The notes beneath the pieces are model-generated. The model saw only the letters and a list, made by a program, of their open reading frames with translations, was not told where the DNA came from and ran no database searches. A DNA stretch of 64,000 bases from Spirochaetaceae bacterium (lineage in GTDB: Bacteria; Spirochaetota; Leptospiria; Leptospirales; Leptonemataceae). Location of the stretch: positions 1-64,000 of the forward strand of contig PCBI01000017.1 in the NCBI GenBank assembly GCA_002730875.1, written 5' to 3'. The translations under genes were made by a program, and so were the position numbers. This document shows, one piece after another, positions 16,984-26,100 of the stretch (positions are counted from its first letter, which is position 1; every line of letters starts with the position of its first letter).

Positions 16984-18045
16984 ATGTCTGATGATCGCGG
17001 TCCAATGTCTGAATCCATGGTTTGCGGAATCGACGTAGGCGGCCCCCGAAAAGGCTATCATATCTGCGTCTTGAACGGCACTCGAGTTGAACTGCTGGCC
17101 CATGCCACCGAGCCCCGGGAACTGATCCGACTATTGCAGATCCATACAGCACACCGAGGGCAATACATCCAGGCAATCGCCGTAGATGGTCCGGCCCGGG
17201 CTCAACGTGCTACAGCGACCATTCGCGCCACCGAGGCCGAACTTGCCCGACGCGGCTATCGTGTCCTGTATACGCCAGAAGAAAGACCAGAACCGGATCA
17301 CTGGATGAGTCGTAGCGAAGCCATCCATAGAGAATGTCGCAAGGCGTTCAGGGATGCGACAATGCTGGAAACCTATCCCACCGCTGTCTCTGACCGTCTC
17401 TTTGGACTGGATGCTGAGTTTCCATTGAGTCTACTCCAGGAAAAGTCCAAGCGAAAACAGGTGGCGGATTACCTGGACGCCTATCTCTGCGCTCTGGCCG
17501 CGCAGCGCTTCATCTGCGGCGAAGCGGAGATCCTGGAGGATTCCGGCCGCGACAATAAGAGCCAATGCAAGCTTGTACTGCCTCAATTCACAATCACCCG
17601 GGCCACGTTAAGCTTTTTGATTCGCGGCAACAATGTGCTACTGGGAATGAAAAAGAAGGGATTTGGAGCAGGCTACTGGAATGGCTTCGGAGGAAAGATC
17701 GAGCCCGGGGAAACGCCCAAACAGGCTGCAGTGCGCGAAATCCAGGAAGAGTGCGGACTGCATGCATTGGAATTGAGTCCTGCAGGCAAGCTGTACTTTC
17801 ATTTTGATGATGATCCCCGGCGAATCGAAGGATATCTGTTTCGCACATCCAGGTTTACCGGCGATCCGGTAGAAACGGCGGAGATGCGCCCATCCTGGTT
17901 TTCGATCAAGGATCTGCCTTTTGAACAAATGTGGGAAGACGACCGGTTCTGGCTACCCTACGTTCTTCAGGGCAAAACCATTCATGGCACTTTTAGATTC
18001 AAAGCCAGAAAAATGCAGGATTACAGTCTGGATATTGTAGACTGA
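16984..18045 (+). CDS. DUF429-NUDIX (MTH1-like) fusion protein
   Basis: 353 residues in one uninterrupted frame. Residues 12-180 resemble DUF429 predicted RNase H-fold nucleases: GIDVGG, AVDGPAR, LETYPTA and DAYLCALAAQ carry the acidic residues. Residues 195-353 are a NUDIX domain with a complete Nudix box (G-x5-E-x7-R-E-x2-E-E-x-G from GGKIEPGE to EECG). It closely resembles human MTH1: MKKKGFGAGYWNGFGGK, EMRPSWF, WEDDRFWLP and the HGTFRF C-terminal block. It probably removes oxidised purine nucleotides. ATGs at 17005 and 17017 are alternative starts. The gene diverges from the GGCT-like gene, 72 bases apart. Confidence 0.85.
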   Translation: MSDDRGPMSESMVCGIDVGGPRKGYHICVLNGTRVELLAHATEPRELIRLLQIHTAHRGQYIQAIAVDGPARAQRATATIRATEAELARRGYRVLYTPEERPEPDHWMSRSEAIHRECRKAFRDATMLETYPTAVSDRLFGLDAEFPLSLLQEKSKRKQVADYLDAYLCALAAQRFICGEAEILEDSGRDNKSQCKLVLPQFTITRATLSFLIRGNNVLLGMKKKGFGAGYWNGFGGKIEPGETPKQAAVREIQEECGLHALELSPAGKLYFHFDDDPRRIEGYLFRTSRFTGDPVETAEMRPSWFSIKDLPFEQMWEDDRFWLPYVLQGKTIHGTFRFKARKMQDYSLDIVD

Positions 18046-18050
18046 GACAG

Positions 18051-18082
18051 AATGCCAAAGAGCCTATCACCAGGCGGGCATT
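18051..18082. terminator. hairpin at the junction of converging genes
   Basis: AATGCC (18051) pairs with GGCATT (ending 18082), with an inner GCCT/AGGC stem. It covers the 3' end of the WG-repeat gene and follows the DUF429-NUDIX stop by 5 bases. Bidirectional termination is possible; there is no strong U-tract. Confidence 0.35.
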
Positions 18083-19062
18083 ATCCCCGCATCCAAATCG
18101 AATTCATCGCCGCCTGCATCGATTAAAACAAAACCGGGTTCATCCGGTCGGCGAACCAGGGCATATCCGTTGCGAAAATCCGTGGCTTCCGCATAGCCCG
18201 ATTTCCAGACACTTCCATCCCCTTTGATGAATTGAAATAATCCGGAACCGCAATCCCGAACACGGGCCACCACCGGCGCTTCCGCCGAAAAGGATTGGCC
18301 TCCAGGGCATTTCAATTCCAGAACAATCCGGTTCCCGGCTCGATAACCCTGCTTTGCTTCATGCACAAAGTAGCTCAGTCCTGAAACCGGATCCTGGGCC
18401 CACTCCAGGGAGGCATGAAGCTCCATCGCCCCGGAAAGATTCAGGTAACCAAAGCGATCCCAGTGAAAGAACCGCGCCCTTCCCCCCTGGAAGGGATAAA
18501 TCATCTGATGCTTGAACGGCAAAACCACATGCCCTGATTTATCGATGAGGGCAAATAAATGGGGCGGCTTTACGGACTGGACCGCGGCGCGATTCTCGGA
18601 AAACGGAAGCACGCGACCATAGGTTGGTCGAATACGCCAGTTACCTGCCTTGTCTACAAATCCCCAGAGCCCGTTTTTCTGTGCGCCGGCCAGACCTTCG
18701 GAAAACGGCTGCACATCTTCGAATTGCGGAGGGATGACTGTTTCTCCCTTGATGTCCAGAAAGCCGCACCGGGAATCCTGGCAAAAAGGAATAAGACCTT
18801 CCGATGCTTCGCCGATCCAATCATAGTCAAAACCGAATAAGGCGCTACCAGCGTGGTCAATGTAGCCGCAGCCGGCGCCACAGACCCGGGCCATTCCGTC
18901 CTGGAAGAAACCGCCGCTCTTGTAATCCGTGCTCAATGAAACCCGGCCCGTCTTGTCGAGATAAATCAATTTCTGGTCCTGGATGGCAGGGATCAAAGGC
19001 TCCACCGCCGAGGCAGCCGGGCCGCAACAGGAAATCAGAAGGAGGACTACAAACAATCGCAC
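18067..19062 (-). CDS. WG-repeat (KWG) exported protein
   Basis: 331 residues from a GTG. The signal peptide has an SCCG segment and an ASA-V cleavage-like site; lipidation at Cys12 or Cys13 is possible. At least six WG-type beta repeats are visible (for example GYIDHAGSALFGFDYDWIGEASEGLIPF, shortened GLWGFVDKAGN and FALIDKSGH), each pairing a G-F-I/V-D-x-x-G strand with a following F-S-E-G-L/R-A strand. WG repeats were noted early in Leptospira. They form solenoid-like folds of unknown ligand, and this one is probably periplasmic or surface exposed. Confidence 0.88.
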   Translation of the reverse strand: MRLFVVLLLISCCGPAASAVEPLIPAIQDQKLIYLDKTGRVSLSTDYKSGGFFQDGMARVCGAGCGYIDHAGSALFGFDYDWIGEASEGLIPFCQDSRCGFLDIKGETVIPPQFEDVQPFSEGLAGAQKNGLWGFVDKAGNWRIRPTYGRVLPFSENRAAVQSVKPPHLFALIDKSGHVVLPFKHQMIYPFQGGRARFFHWDRFGYLNLSGAMELHASLEWAQDPVSGLSYFVHEAKQGYRAGNRIVLELKCPGGQSFSAEAPVVARVRDCGSGLFQFIKGDGSVWKSGYAEATDFRNGYALVRRPDEPGFVLIDAGGDEFDLDAGIMPAW

Positions 19063-19132
19063 GTAACCAGAAGGAACCGGGCACTTAAACTTGCAAGAAT
19101 AAGCCGCAGTGAGGATTTGTCCAGTACCCGCT

Positions 19133-20125
19133 ATGAACCTGGACTACACACCGCCGATCTGGCTACGCCATCCTATGATTCAATCCACATTGGCCTCCAG
19201 AGGAAAAAAGGGCCGCATAGCTGCAAAGTCCGAAGGTTACCTGTTCCAGACTTACTGTCCCCAGGAAGATCGTATGGTAAGACTCACGGGAATCTACGAT
19301 CTGCAACCGGCCCATTCAGGTCATGAAGAACGCCGGACCCTGGCAGTGCTCATTCATGGCTGGGAAGGCAGTTCGGAATCGGCCTATGTAATTCGCCTGG
19401 GACAGGAGTTGTATTCCAAAGGCTGGGATATCTTTCGCTTGAATCTCCGGGATCACGGTCCTACGCATCATCTGAACCCCGGCCTGTTCAACGGTTCGCT
19501 AATCGACGAGGTTTACGACGTTATTCGCCAGTCGGTGTTTCACTGGCAAAACCTGGTGAGTCCATCCCCCATTGGCCGAACCGTGGTGGCCGGATTCTCC
19601 ATGGGGGGTAACTTCGCACTGCGTGTGGCGGGAAGTCATAGCACTACTAAAAAGCAGATTCCGGGCCTGTCGCACTGCTATGCCATATCGCCGGCGGTGG
19701 ATCCGGAAAAGACTACACGAATGCTGGACAGCCATCCCGTGCTTTCGCATTACTTTCTGCGCAAATGGTTCCAGTCCCTCAAACTAAAAGAGAAGCATTT
19801 CCCGGAGCTCTACGAATTTGGTAATCTTTCGGATGCCGGAGACGTAATGACTTTAACCGATCGTGTGGCAAGGCAGTATTCGCACTATCAGGATGCCTCC
19901 CATTACTTCCAGAGCTATACCGTGCGAAAAGGCCATGCCGACCGAATCGATGTTCCTTTAACAATACTGTCGGCCCAGGACGATCCGATCATCGCACCCC
20001 GGGAGCTGGAAGACTTTGCCACGAATCCCAACATCAATCTGATTCTAACCCGGCATGGGGGCCACAATGGCTTCTTTTTGCAGAACCTCAAGCGGCCCAT
20101 CTACCTGGATCTGGTGGAAACCTGA
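19133..20125 (+). CDS. YheT-like alpha/beta hydrolase
   Basis: 330 residues from the ATG at 19133; a GTG at 19109 is possible but neither has a good ribosome site. The alpha/beta hydrolase core shows LIHGWEGSS (oxyanion), the nucleophile elbow GFSMGG, acid SAQDDP and catalytic His in RHGGHNGFF. The N-terminal PPIWLRHPMIQS and the NLRDHGPTHHLNPGLF block are typical of the UPF0017/YheT group, predicted esterases with unknown physiological substrates. No signal peptide, so cytoplasmic. Confidence 0.92.
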   Translation: MNLDYTPPIWLRHPMIQSTLASRGKKGRIAAKSEGYLFQTYCPQEDRMVRLTGIYDLQPAHSGHEERRTLAVLIHGWEGSSESAYVIRLGQELYSKGWDIFRLNLRDHGPTHHLNPGLFNGSLIDEVYDVIRQSVFHWQNLVSPSPIGRTVVAGFSMGGNFALRVAGSHSTTKKQIPGLSHCYAISPAVDPEKTTRMLDSHPVLSHYFLRKWFQSLKLKEKHFPELYEFGNLSDAGDVMTLTDRVARQYSHYQDASHYFQSYTVRKGHADRIDVPLTILSAQDDPIIAPRELEDFATNPNINLILTRHGGHNGFFLQNLKRPIYLDLVET

Positions 20126-20440
20126 AATCGCCATAGGAAAAAGTCCCCCCATCCGGCCGTTTATGCCGAGGCGGATACTCTGGCATGACCGGTATCGCAG
20201 GCTGGACGGAAAAGCCCGATACAGGCGAACTCAGAGCGGACAAAGTTAAACCAGGCCTGCCCGGGCAGGCCCCATGGATACCTCAAAGCGGTGGATAAAC
20301 CCATCGGATAAGAGCAGCCTATTCCTATCCTGCATACAGCCTGCCTGGTCGATACCTGGCGCGTTGGTGCACGGACTGCCCGGGGACTATCCGGGGCGCG
20401 AACACACCGGCTGACCTTGGGCGGCCCAGGTATGGGAATC
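20126..20440. other. intergenic region with a perfect 18-bp palindrome
   Basis: 315 bases between converging genes. No frame with family features. GGCCTGCCCGGGCAGGCC at 20254-20271 is a perfect palindrome, long enough for a dimeric protein site or a hairpin. No U-tract follows, so a terminator role is only possible. Confidence 0.45.
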
Positions 20441-20830
20441 TTATCCTTTGCTGTTGAGCTCGGCCAGCTGACCGTTTAGAGTGCAGTAGTCGTAGGCATA
20501 ACCTATGGTAAAGAGCCCGCCAGTGAGCAAATACAGGATGCCGGTCAAAACCTTGCCCATATAGAATCGATGAATGCCGAACAGTCCCAAGAAGGTAAGA
20601 AGTATCCAGGCGGTGCCGTAGTCGTAGCGACCTTCTACATACTTCTTGTCTGCCCCCGCATCCATGGAAGGGATCAGAAAAAAATCGATGATCCAACCTA
20701 TGAGCAGCAACCCTCCGGTATAGAGCCAGATGATTCCGGTAATAGGTTTACCGTAGTAGAATCTATGAGCTCCGGTGAATCCGAAGATCCACAGAAGATA
20801 TCCCAGGGTTTTGCTATGCGTATCGGCCAT
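20441..20830 (-). CDS. protein with two TM2 domains
   Basis: 129 residues from the ATG at 20830 (MADTHSKTLGY); a TTG 11 codons upstream is less likely. Two tandem TM2 modules: residues 8-55 (GFTGAHRFYYGKPITGIIWLYTGG) and 70-118 (GLFGIHRFYMGKVLTGILYLLTGG), shortened here to the diagnostic G-x-H-R-F-Y-x-G-K and L-x-T-G-G. Each module has two membrane helices, so four in total. TM2 proteins are small inner-membrane proteins of unknown role. The duplication inside one chain is clear. Confidence 0.9.
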   Translation of the reverse strand: MADTHSKTLGYLLWIFGFTGAHRFYYGKPITGIIWLYTGGLLLIGWIIDFFLIPSMDAGADKKYVEGRYDYGTAWILLTFLGLFGIHRFYMGKVLTGILYLLTGGLFTIGYAYDYCTLNGQLAELNSKG

Positions 20831-20918
20831 GGCTGATTTGCGCACAGCCTTCGGCGGAATCAATTCAAATTCCTTTAGGCGGGACCGGTGGCGATAGCCC
20901 CTTGCGATGATGGGTCGA

Positions 20919-21545
20919 TTAGCGCCTTCCAGGATCCGTTCGAACCTGAATCATGCGCTCCATAAATAGCTTCTGGACAACCTGACCGTCTGGATACTGT
21001 CTGTTTCGATATCCGCAAACCTCAAATCCCAGCGCCTCGTATAAAGCCAGAGCCGGATTGTCGGAAAACACGTTCAGTCTCACCCGTTGTATTCCCTTCT
21101 GTTCCAAAAATTGCAGGGCCTGGCTTACCAGGGCTTTTCCCAGACCCCGTCGTCGCAGGGAAGGATGGACAAAGATGCAGGCAAGCATGGCGGTATCGTC
21201 CTGCCACTTTCGAATCTGTAATGTTGCCGGAATCCGCCCCCCTTTCGCCGGTAAGAACTCCCGCAGCGTATAGACTCCTTCCGGGGCTCTGAGGCTCTCG
21301 ATGTCTTGCTCGAACGCCTTTCGGGAAAGGGGAAATCCGTACAGTCGGCCGGATAGCTGGAACAGTTCCCTTTCCGAGAGTTGCTGAAAGGCATGGAACA
21401 AGGCGCAGGGTTCCTGCAGTCGGATGCAGTTCCTGGCCCCTGTAGCGAGCATTGAATCGTAAGCCGCGGAGGTCTCACTGTCCGGGCCATTTGCCGGATT
21501 AGAGAAACCCACTGCCAAAGAATCTCTAGTATGGAGTTTTCTCAT
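20919..21545 (-). CDS. GNAT family N-acetyltransferase
   Basis: 208 residues. The C-terminal half is a GNAT fold: IFVHPSLRRRGLGKALVSQA is the acetyl-CoA loop (R-x-x-G-x-G/A) and NVFSDNPALALYEALGFEVCGYR the C-terminal motif B. The N-terminal 90 residues are poorly conserved and may bind the substrate. No membrane segment. Substrate unknown. It precedes the cyclase gene on the minus strand by about 130 bases but is not evidently in an operon with it. Confidence 0.9.
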   Translation of the reverse strand: MRKLHTRDSLAVGFSNPANGPDSETSAAYDSMLATGARNCIRLQEPCALFHAFQQLSERELFQLSGRLYGFPLSRKAFEQDIESLRAPEGVYTLREFLPAKGGRIPATLQIRKWQDDTAMLACIFVHPSLRRRGLGKALVSQALQFLEQKGIQRVRLNVFSDNPALALYEALGFEVCGYRNRQYPDGQVVQKLFMERMIQVRTDPGRR

Positions 21546-21673
21546 GGTGTTGCGTGCTACGCCCGGTTTAGGCGACCTTGAATGTCGTGGTGTTCCCTGG
21601 CGCCGGGGACGCTACCCGCCAGGGATGCCGAAGCCCTGGCGGCCGCCCTGCGAAGTAATCCAGACCGTGGCCT

Positions 21674-22762
21674 CTAAAAAAGATCGTCGTCCAGCCCCAG
21701 AGACATTTTCCCTTTGGGACCTTCGAATTCCACCCGGTTCAGGTAGTGGGCCTTCAACTGCTCGGTCTTGCCCTTTGCCGATAGATCAATACTTTCCAGA
21801 TAGCCGGCGGCCTGGCCCACCATGGATGCTGTCTTTTCGGAAACAAGTATGGCCGAAGGTTTGCAGGCCTTTTCCAGCCTGGACGCTGTATTGACGGCAT
21901 CGCCAATAAATGTTAGTTCCAGAAAGCCATCGCCCCCAATGCTTCCGAGAATGCATTCGCCGGTATGAATACCTATGCGAATACTAATCTCTTCTTCGCC
22001 GCTCTTTAACCTGAACAGATTCAGCAGGTTGAACTGCTTTTGCATTTCAATGGCGGACAATAGAGCGTTCATAGGATTTTCGAAAACCGCGAAGATGGAA
22101 TCACCCATGATTTTGTCTACAAAACCGTGGTTGTGAAGTATGATGGAAGAAGCGGCCCCAATGGACGTATTCAGCATCTCCAGAATTGCTTCCGGACTGG
22201 TCCGTTCCGCAATGGATGTATAGCTCACCAGGTCCGCGAAAAGGAAGGTAAACTCCCGTTCCTCGTTGGGGATATGGTCCAGGCCCGCCAGACTGGCGCT
22301 TCGAGCGCGGTGGGCCAGGTGGCTGGACACATAGCGCCGTAGAATTTCGTTGCTATGTACTCCCTTCTCATAGAAACCTGTGGAAACATGGACATCCGGT
22401 AAATCTATGTCCTGAAAAAGCAAATAATGAAACCTGCCGGAAGGCTCCGTCCTTTCAAAGGCCGAAAGCTGATACAACCGTTTACCTTTCTCGGCATCCC
22501 TTAGCATCACCCTGTAGTTCTTCAGCGGTTTGGACCAATCCAGGTTGCGCATGAACAGTTCTTGAAAGCTTTCAATGCCCAGGATCTTGAGAATGGTGGC
22601 GCCCTGGACGTCCTCTTGCCGAAGGCCCATGCGCTTGATCAGTCTTCCTGACACGGCCTTTATCTTATGGCCCGGCCCCAGGATAATGGGATACAGATCC
22701 AGTTCCTTGATAAAAAGTCCGGCCAGACCCGGAAATTCTTGCAGGTTATGAGGCTCCGCCAC
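21674..22762 (-). CDS. cytoplasmic class III nucleotide cyclase with N-terminal PAS-like region
   Basis: 362 residues from a GTG. Residues 1-130 look like a PAS-type sensor (heme/flavin unspecified). A short linker helix leads to the catalytic domain at about 165-345: metal Asp in FLFADLVSYTS, Lys and second Asp in FVDKIMGDSIFAVF, Thr in LTFIGDAVNTASRLE. Lys with Thr at the adenine pocket is the class IIIb-type pairing, so cAMP is the expected product, possibly bicarbonate responsive by family analogy. No membrane helices, so soluble. Confidence 0.92.
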   Translation of the reverse strand: MAEPHNLQEFPGLAGLFIKELDLYPIILGPGHKIKAVSGRLIKRMGLRQEDVQGATILKILGIESFQELFMRNLDWSKPLKNYRVMLRDAEKGKRLYQLSAFERTEPSGRFHYLLFQDIDLPDVHVSTGFYEKGVHSNEILRRYVSSHLAHRARSASLAGLDHIPNEEREFTFLFADLVSYTSIAERTSPEAILEMLNTSIGAASSIILHNHGFVDKIMGDSIFAVFENPMNALLSAIEMQKQFNLLNLFRLKSGEEEISIRIGIHTGECILGSIGGDGFLELTFIGDAVNTASRLEKACKPSAILVSEKTASMVGQAAGYLESIDLSAKGKTEQLKAHYLNRVEFEGPKGKMSLGLDDDLF

Positions 22763-22872
22763 TGCTCTTTGCTACCATGCCCCTTTTGGCTGTCAAGCCG
22801 GGCATTCTCTTGCCCTGGCTTTAATAGGATCACTGCTTTCACATAGCGGAAAAAAGCCCGGATGGCCCGGCG

Positions 22873-22899
22873 CTCCGACACCTCCGACACCTCCGAGCG
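22873..22899 (+). repeat. three tandem 9-bp units
   Basis: CTCCGACAC occurs twice, followed by CTCCGAGCG, in the gap between the minus-strand cyclase and the plus-strand MaoC gene. Flanking CCGAC and GTCGG could also pair. Function unclear. Confidence 0.75.
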
Positions 22900-23001
22900 T
22901 CGGGACGGAAGGAACCAGGTCGGTTGCAATCCAGGCTACTTCGCCGACTTCTACCCGGCGTATGTTGCTTGCGGCTCTGTGGGCGCGCGGAAGCATGAAC
23001 C

Positions 23002-23439
23002 ATGATCTATTTTGAAGATATGGAACCCGGCATGGAATATGAGTTGGGATCCTATAACGTCACCGAAGCTGAGATTCTGGAATTTGCGAAAAAGTACGAT
23101 CCGCAGCCATTTCACATTAACCATCAGGCCGCCCAGGAGTCCATGTTCGGCGGTCTCATTGCCAGCGGATGGCATACAGCTTCCATTTGTATGCGTCTCT
23201 ACGTGGATGCCATTCTCAACAAAGCGGCCAGCCTGGGTAGCCCGGGAGTGGATCAGCTACGGTGGAAACGCCCCGTACGCCCCGGCGATACTCTCACCGG
23301 AAGATTTAAGATCACCGAATGTAAACCGTTTCGCCCTGGCGTAGGAATTGTAAAAGGCACTGCAGAATTGAAAAACCAGGACGGCAAATTGGTCATGAAC
23401 TTCCTGGGCCAGGGAATGTTTGGCACCCGCCCTTCCTGA
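23002..23439 (+). CDS. MaoC-like hot-dog dehydratase
   Basis: 145 residues, a single hot-dog domain. The R-hydratase motif is clear: FAKKYDPQPFHINHQAA supplies the catalytic Asp and His, followed by the GGLIASGWHT helix. WKRPVRPGDTL and the late strands complete the fold. These enzymes hydrate 2-enoyl-CoA to (R)-3-hydroxyacyl-CoA or act on related thioesters. No neighbour gives the pathway. Predicted cytoplasmic. Confidence 0.93.
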   Translation: MIYFEDMEPGMEYELGSYNVTEAEILEFAKKYDPQPFHINHQAAQESMFGGLIASGWHTASICMRLYVDAILNKAASLGSPGVDQLRWKRPVRPGDTLTGRFKITECKPFRPGVGIVKGTAELKNQDGKLVMNFLGQGMFGTRPS

Positions 23440-23474
23440 TTTGCCGGATTGATAGACCGATTTCGGCTCTGAGA

Positions 23475-23495
23475 CCAGCGAAACCGTTTCGCTGG
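23475..23495 (+). repeat. perfect 9-bp hairpin with a 3-base loop
   Basis: CCAGCGAAA-CCG-TTTCGCTGG, 36 bases after the MaoC stop. A second hairpin with a related CGAAAC/GTTTCG stem lies at 23552. Could be a transcript end or a hairpin repeat of the kind seen at 42041. Confidence 0.5.
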
Positions 23496-23551
23496 AAAGC
23501 GACGACCTCGCTCGCCGCATTGCTGAATCTATTTCAGGTGGCGTGCACCAG

Positions 23552-23572
23552 CCCGAAACCTGGCGTTTCGGG
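23552..23572 (+). repeat. 8-bp hairpin before the 760-residue gene
   Basis: CCCGAAAC and GTTTCGGG pair perfectly around CTGGC, followed by a purine-rich run. It lies 51 bases before the ATG of the secreted protein gene, so it might affect its leader. Confidence 0.45.
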
Positions 23573-23623
23573 GGAAAAAAGGCAAACATCGAGCGGGGCT
23601 CATGAATCCAAGTCATACCGGCT

Positions 23624-25906
23624 ATGCGAATGAAATCCACTTCCTCTCTTATCTGTCTGGCCCTGCTGATCTATCTTTCAACCCTGGCGGCGCCCCTATC
23701 GACTCAGGCGCAGACAGAGCCGGCGTCATTGTCGCTACCGGGTGCCCAGGCCCGTCTGTTCGTCGGCGAATCCCTGTGGATCTACATTAACCGCGGACAA
23801 GCCGGCATTTACAGAATCAACGCTAGTTCAGAAACGCTTCGGCTGGAGAAGGAAGCCCCTCTTCCCGGCAAATACGAGTTGAACGGTTTCTTCGTTGCGG
23901 ATGGAACGATCTACGGATACAGGCAGAGTACCGTTTATCGGTTCGTGGATTCCGCGTATCAGTCCCTAGACCTTGGCTGCAAGGTTGCATCGGCTACCAA
24001 TTCAGTCAAAGAAGCATTCTTTCTCTGCGAAACAAAGTCCGGCTTCCGCATTCTGAGCTTGTCTCTTGCATCGTGGCCACCAAAGCCTCGAGAAATCACA
24101 CTGGAGGGTCTGCCTTCCACGAATGATAGGCACGTCCAGATCAAATACTCGGGCGATCTGTATCTTCGTTACAAATGGAAGACCAGGGATAACTTCTGTC
24201 AGTGGAATCCTGACTATAGAGGATGTGGCGGGAAAGACAAGGTTCCCAAAAAGCCCGTTTACCGGCATGGAGTCTTTCAACTGAAAACAAAGACCGCCTG
24301 GGTGGATGTTACCGAGGGCCTCAATCCGGGAAACCTGACTGATGGAGTGAAGCCTGGTCCTCTGGGTGAGATGTATTCGAGCAACCAGCTCTTTATTAGC
24401 ACGGAACAGGGAGTCTGGAAGCGGCACGCATCTGGCTGGCGACTTCTGGTTCAAAATCGGGGTAATGCGGAAATAACCGCCACCGAGAAAGGACTCTTCC
24501 AGGCCCGGGGATCAAGCATCGAGTTTGTATCTGCCAGACCGCTTTCCGACGATCCCGATCCACAAAGCCGCACTACAGTATCCCTTCCGCAGTGCAAAGA
24601 GCGCAAGATTCTGTCCCTGGCGTCGGTTAAGAACCGAGTATTTGCCCTTGCCCGGGAAAAGTGCGATGGCCGAACAGAAAAGCTCAGCCTCCATGAATTG
24701 GTAGTCCCGAAAGCGTCCGGACTCTCCTTGAAGTTCGTTCGCATTACGGAGCTCGGCAAAGGGAAAAGCGAATTCGAAGGAAGCGCCTTCTTTCTGCCTG
24801 ACGGAGGTATTGTCGCCGAGAAGAAGCGGTTTGCTCCTGACGGTCAGGAGATGTCCGATGTGACCCACAACTCCAGTTCTTTGCGCGATGGGCAACGATT
24901 GAACAAGTCGCTTTATCTGCTATATTCCGATCGGATCCACATCCATGGAGATGGGCAGCTCCGCTGGATTCCCCTCCCAGAAGGCCATTCCGGCTGCAGC
25001 AGAATTGCCGTCCATAAAGCCGAAGTGAGGATGGCTATCCTTTGCGACAGTTATATCCTGGTTATGGGCCCGCAAGGTGATTTGCAGCACAAGCTTGCCT
25101 CCACCGGACGCTACAATACAGACGTAGCCTATTATGGGGATCAGCTCATCGTGTCCGGCTTCAAGAATCAAAGAAACAAGAATCCGGTGCAGGTGGCCTT
25201 TGTTGAAAGCTGGTCTTTTCCGAGCGTATCGAAAAACGTCCCGGTTAGCAAGGCTTCGCTGAACTGGTACACCTTCAGATATGATCCCCGACGGCTTGAC
25301 CAGGACATGGCCGATAGCCGAATCTATCGCATACATTCCTCGGCGGAGGGTCTCTTTATTTCCGGTGAAACCGCCGGCGGAAACACCATATTTCGCTGGA
25401 ATGGAAAGGATTTAAAGACCGGAGCTCTGATCACATACGACGTCTACAACACTGCGTGGAATACAAAGAGCGAACATAAAGGCTATTACGCGCATTTGAA
25501 TCCAGAAACGGGCGAGGTAATCCGGGGGCAGATGATCATCCCACGCAGAAGCGGAAATGCCGGTAATACCTTCCGGAGCAAAGACCTGATTGTAGGCCCG
25601 GATTTTCTCTTGTTTGCCGGGACGTCGGCCTGCTGCATTCCAGACAGAAGCATGCACCGAGTGGATGGACCGGTAGGTCCTTATATGGGCGGCGATGCTG
25701 CCCTGTTATTCGTGGATCGAAGTTTCAAAAACCGGATTCTATGGACGGCCCTCGCTCCCCCCGAGGGCATCAAGGCTTCCCTGCATTCGGTGGATTTGTT
25801 CCAGAATCGAATTCTGGTTACCGGCATAATCGAGAAAGGTTCCTGGCGCGGTGTAACTGGTCCCTTTCTTCTGGAACTGAAGATCGAACGACGGGAAGAA
25901 CACTGA
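23624..25906 (+). CDS. large secreted protein with beta-propeller-like character, unknown function
   Basis: 760 residues with a signal peptide ending STQAQ-T; ATG at 23630 is an alternative start. The mature chain is rich in short beta-strands with repeated aromatic and turn patterns (SLWIYINRGQAGIYRI, DLYLRYKWK, FRWNGKDL), as in propeller or quinoprotein-like folds, but no canonical repeat motif is clear. About a dozen Cys residues are spread through it (NFCQWNPDYRGCGG, SACCIPD), compatible with disulphides in the periplasm. No known family. It is not closely linked to neighbours. Confidence 0.65.
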   Translation: MRMKSTSSLICLALLIYLSTLAAPLSTQAQTEPASLSLPGAQARLFVGESLWIYINRGQAGIYRINASSETLRLEKEAPLPGKYELNGFFVADGTIYGYRQSTVYRFVDSAYQSLDLGCKVASATNSVKEAFFLCETKSGFRILSLSLASWPPKPREITLEGLPSTNDRHVQIKYSGDLYLRYKWKTRDNFCQWNPDYRGCGGKDKVPKKPVYRHGVFQLKTKTAWVDVTEGLNPGNLTDGVKPGPLGEMYSSNQLFISTEQGVWKRHASGWRLLVQNRGNAEITATEKGLFQARGSSIEFVSARPLSDDPDPQSRTTVSLPQCKERKILSLASVKNRVFALAREKCDGRTEKLSLHELVVPKASGLSLKFVRITELGKGKSEFEGSAFFLPDGGIVAEKKRFAPDGQEMSDVTHNSSSLRDGQRLNKSLYLLYSDRIHIHGDGQLRWIPLPEGHSGCSRIAVHKAEVRMAILCDSYILVMGPQGDLQHKLASTGRYNTDVAYYGDQLIVSGFKNQRNKNPVQVAFVESWSFPSVSKNVPVSKASLNWYTFRYDPRRLDQDMADSRIYRIHSSAEGLFISGETAGGNTIFRWNGKDLKTGALITYDVYNTAWNTKSEHKGYYAHLNPETGEVIRGQMIIPRRSGNAGNTFRSKDLIVGPDFLLFAGTSACCIPDRSMHRVDGPVGPYMGGDAALLFVDRSFKNRILWTALAPPEGIKASLHSVDLFQNRILVTGIIEKGSWRGVTGPFLLELKIERREEH

Positions 25907-26100
25907 ATCTCCATGACAGAAAAGCGTCCGGACAGCCCTAAGGATTTAACCACCCTCGTCGTCGCACCAGACAGGGAACGGCAAGGCCATCAGGGCAATA
26001 AAGCCTCCGGGCTGAACCCGCACAGAATCCAGGCTGTAAGCATGCTGGATGGGCCTAATTCGGTTGACCGGATCTACCCGGAAGCGTAGCTTTTGCTTCT

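Noticed and set aside
16912..17103. 64-residue N-terminal extension of the gamma-glutamylcyclotransferase-like gene
   Set aside because: It overlaps the divergent DUF429-NUDIX gene and has no similarity to the family; MDSGSAP is a natural start.
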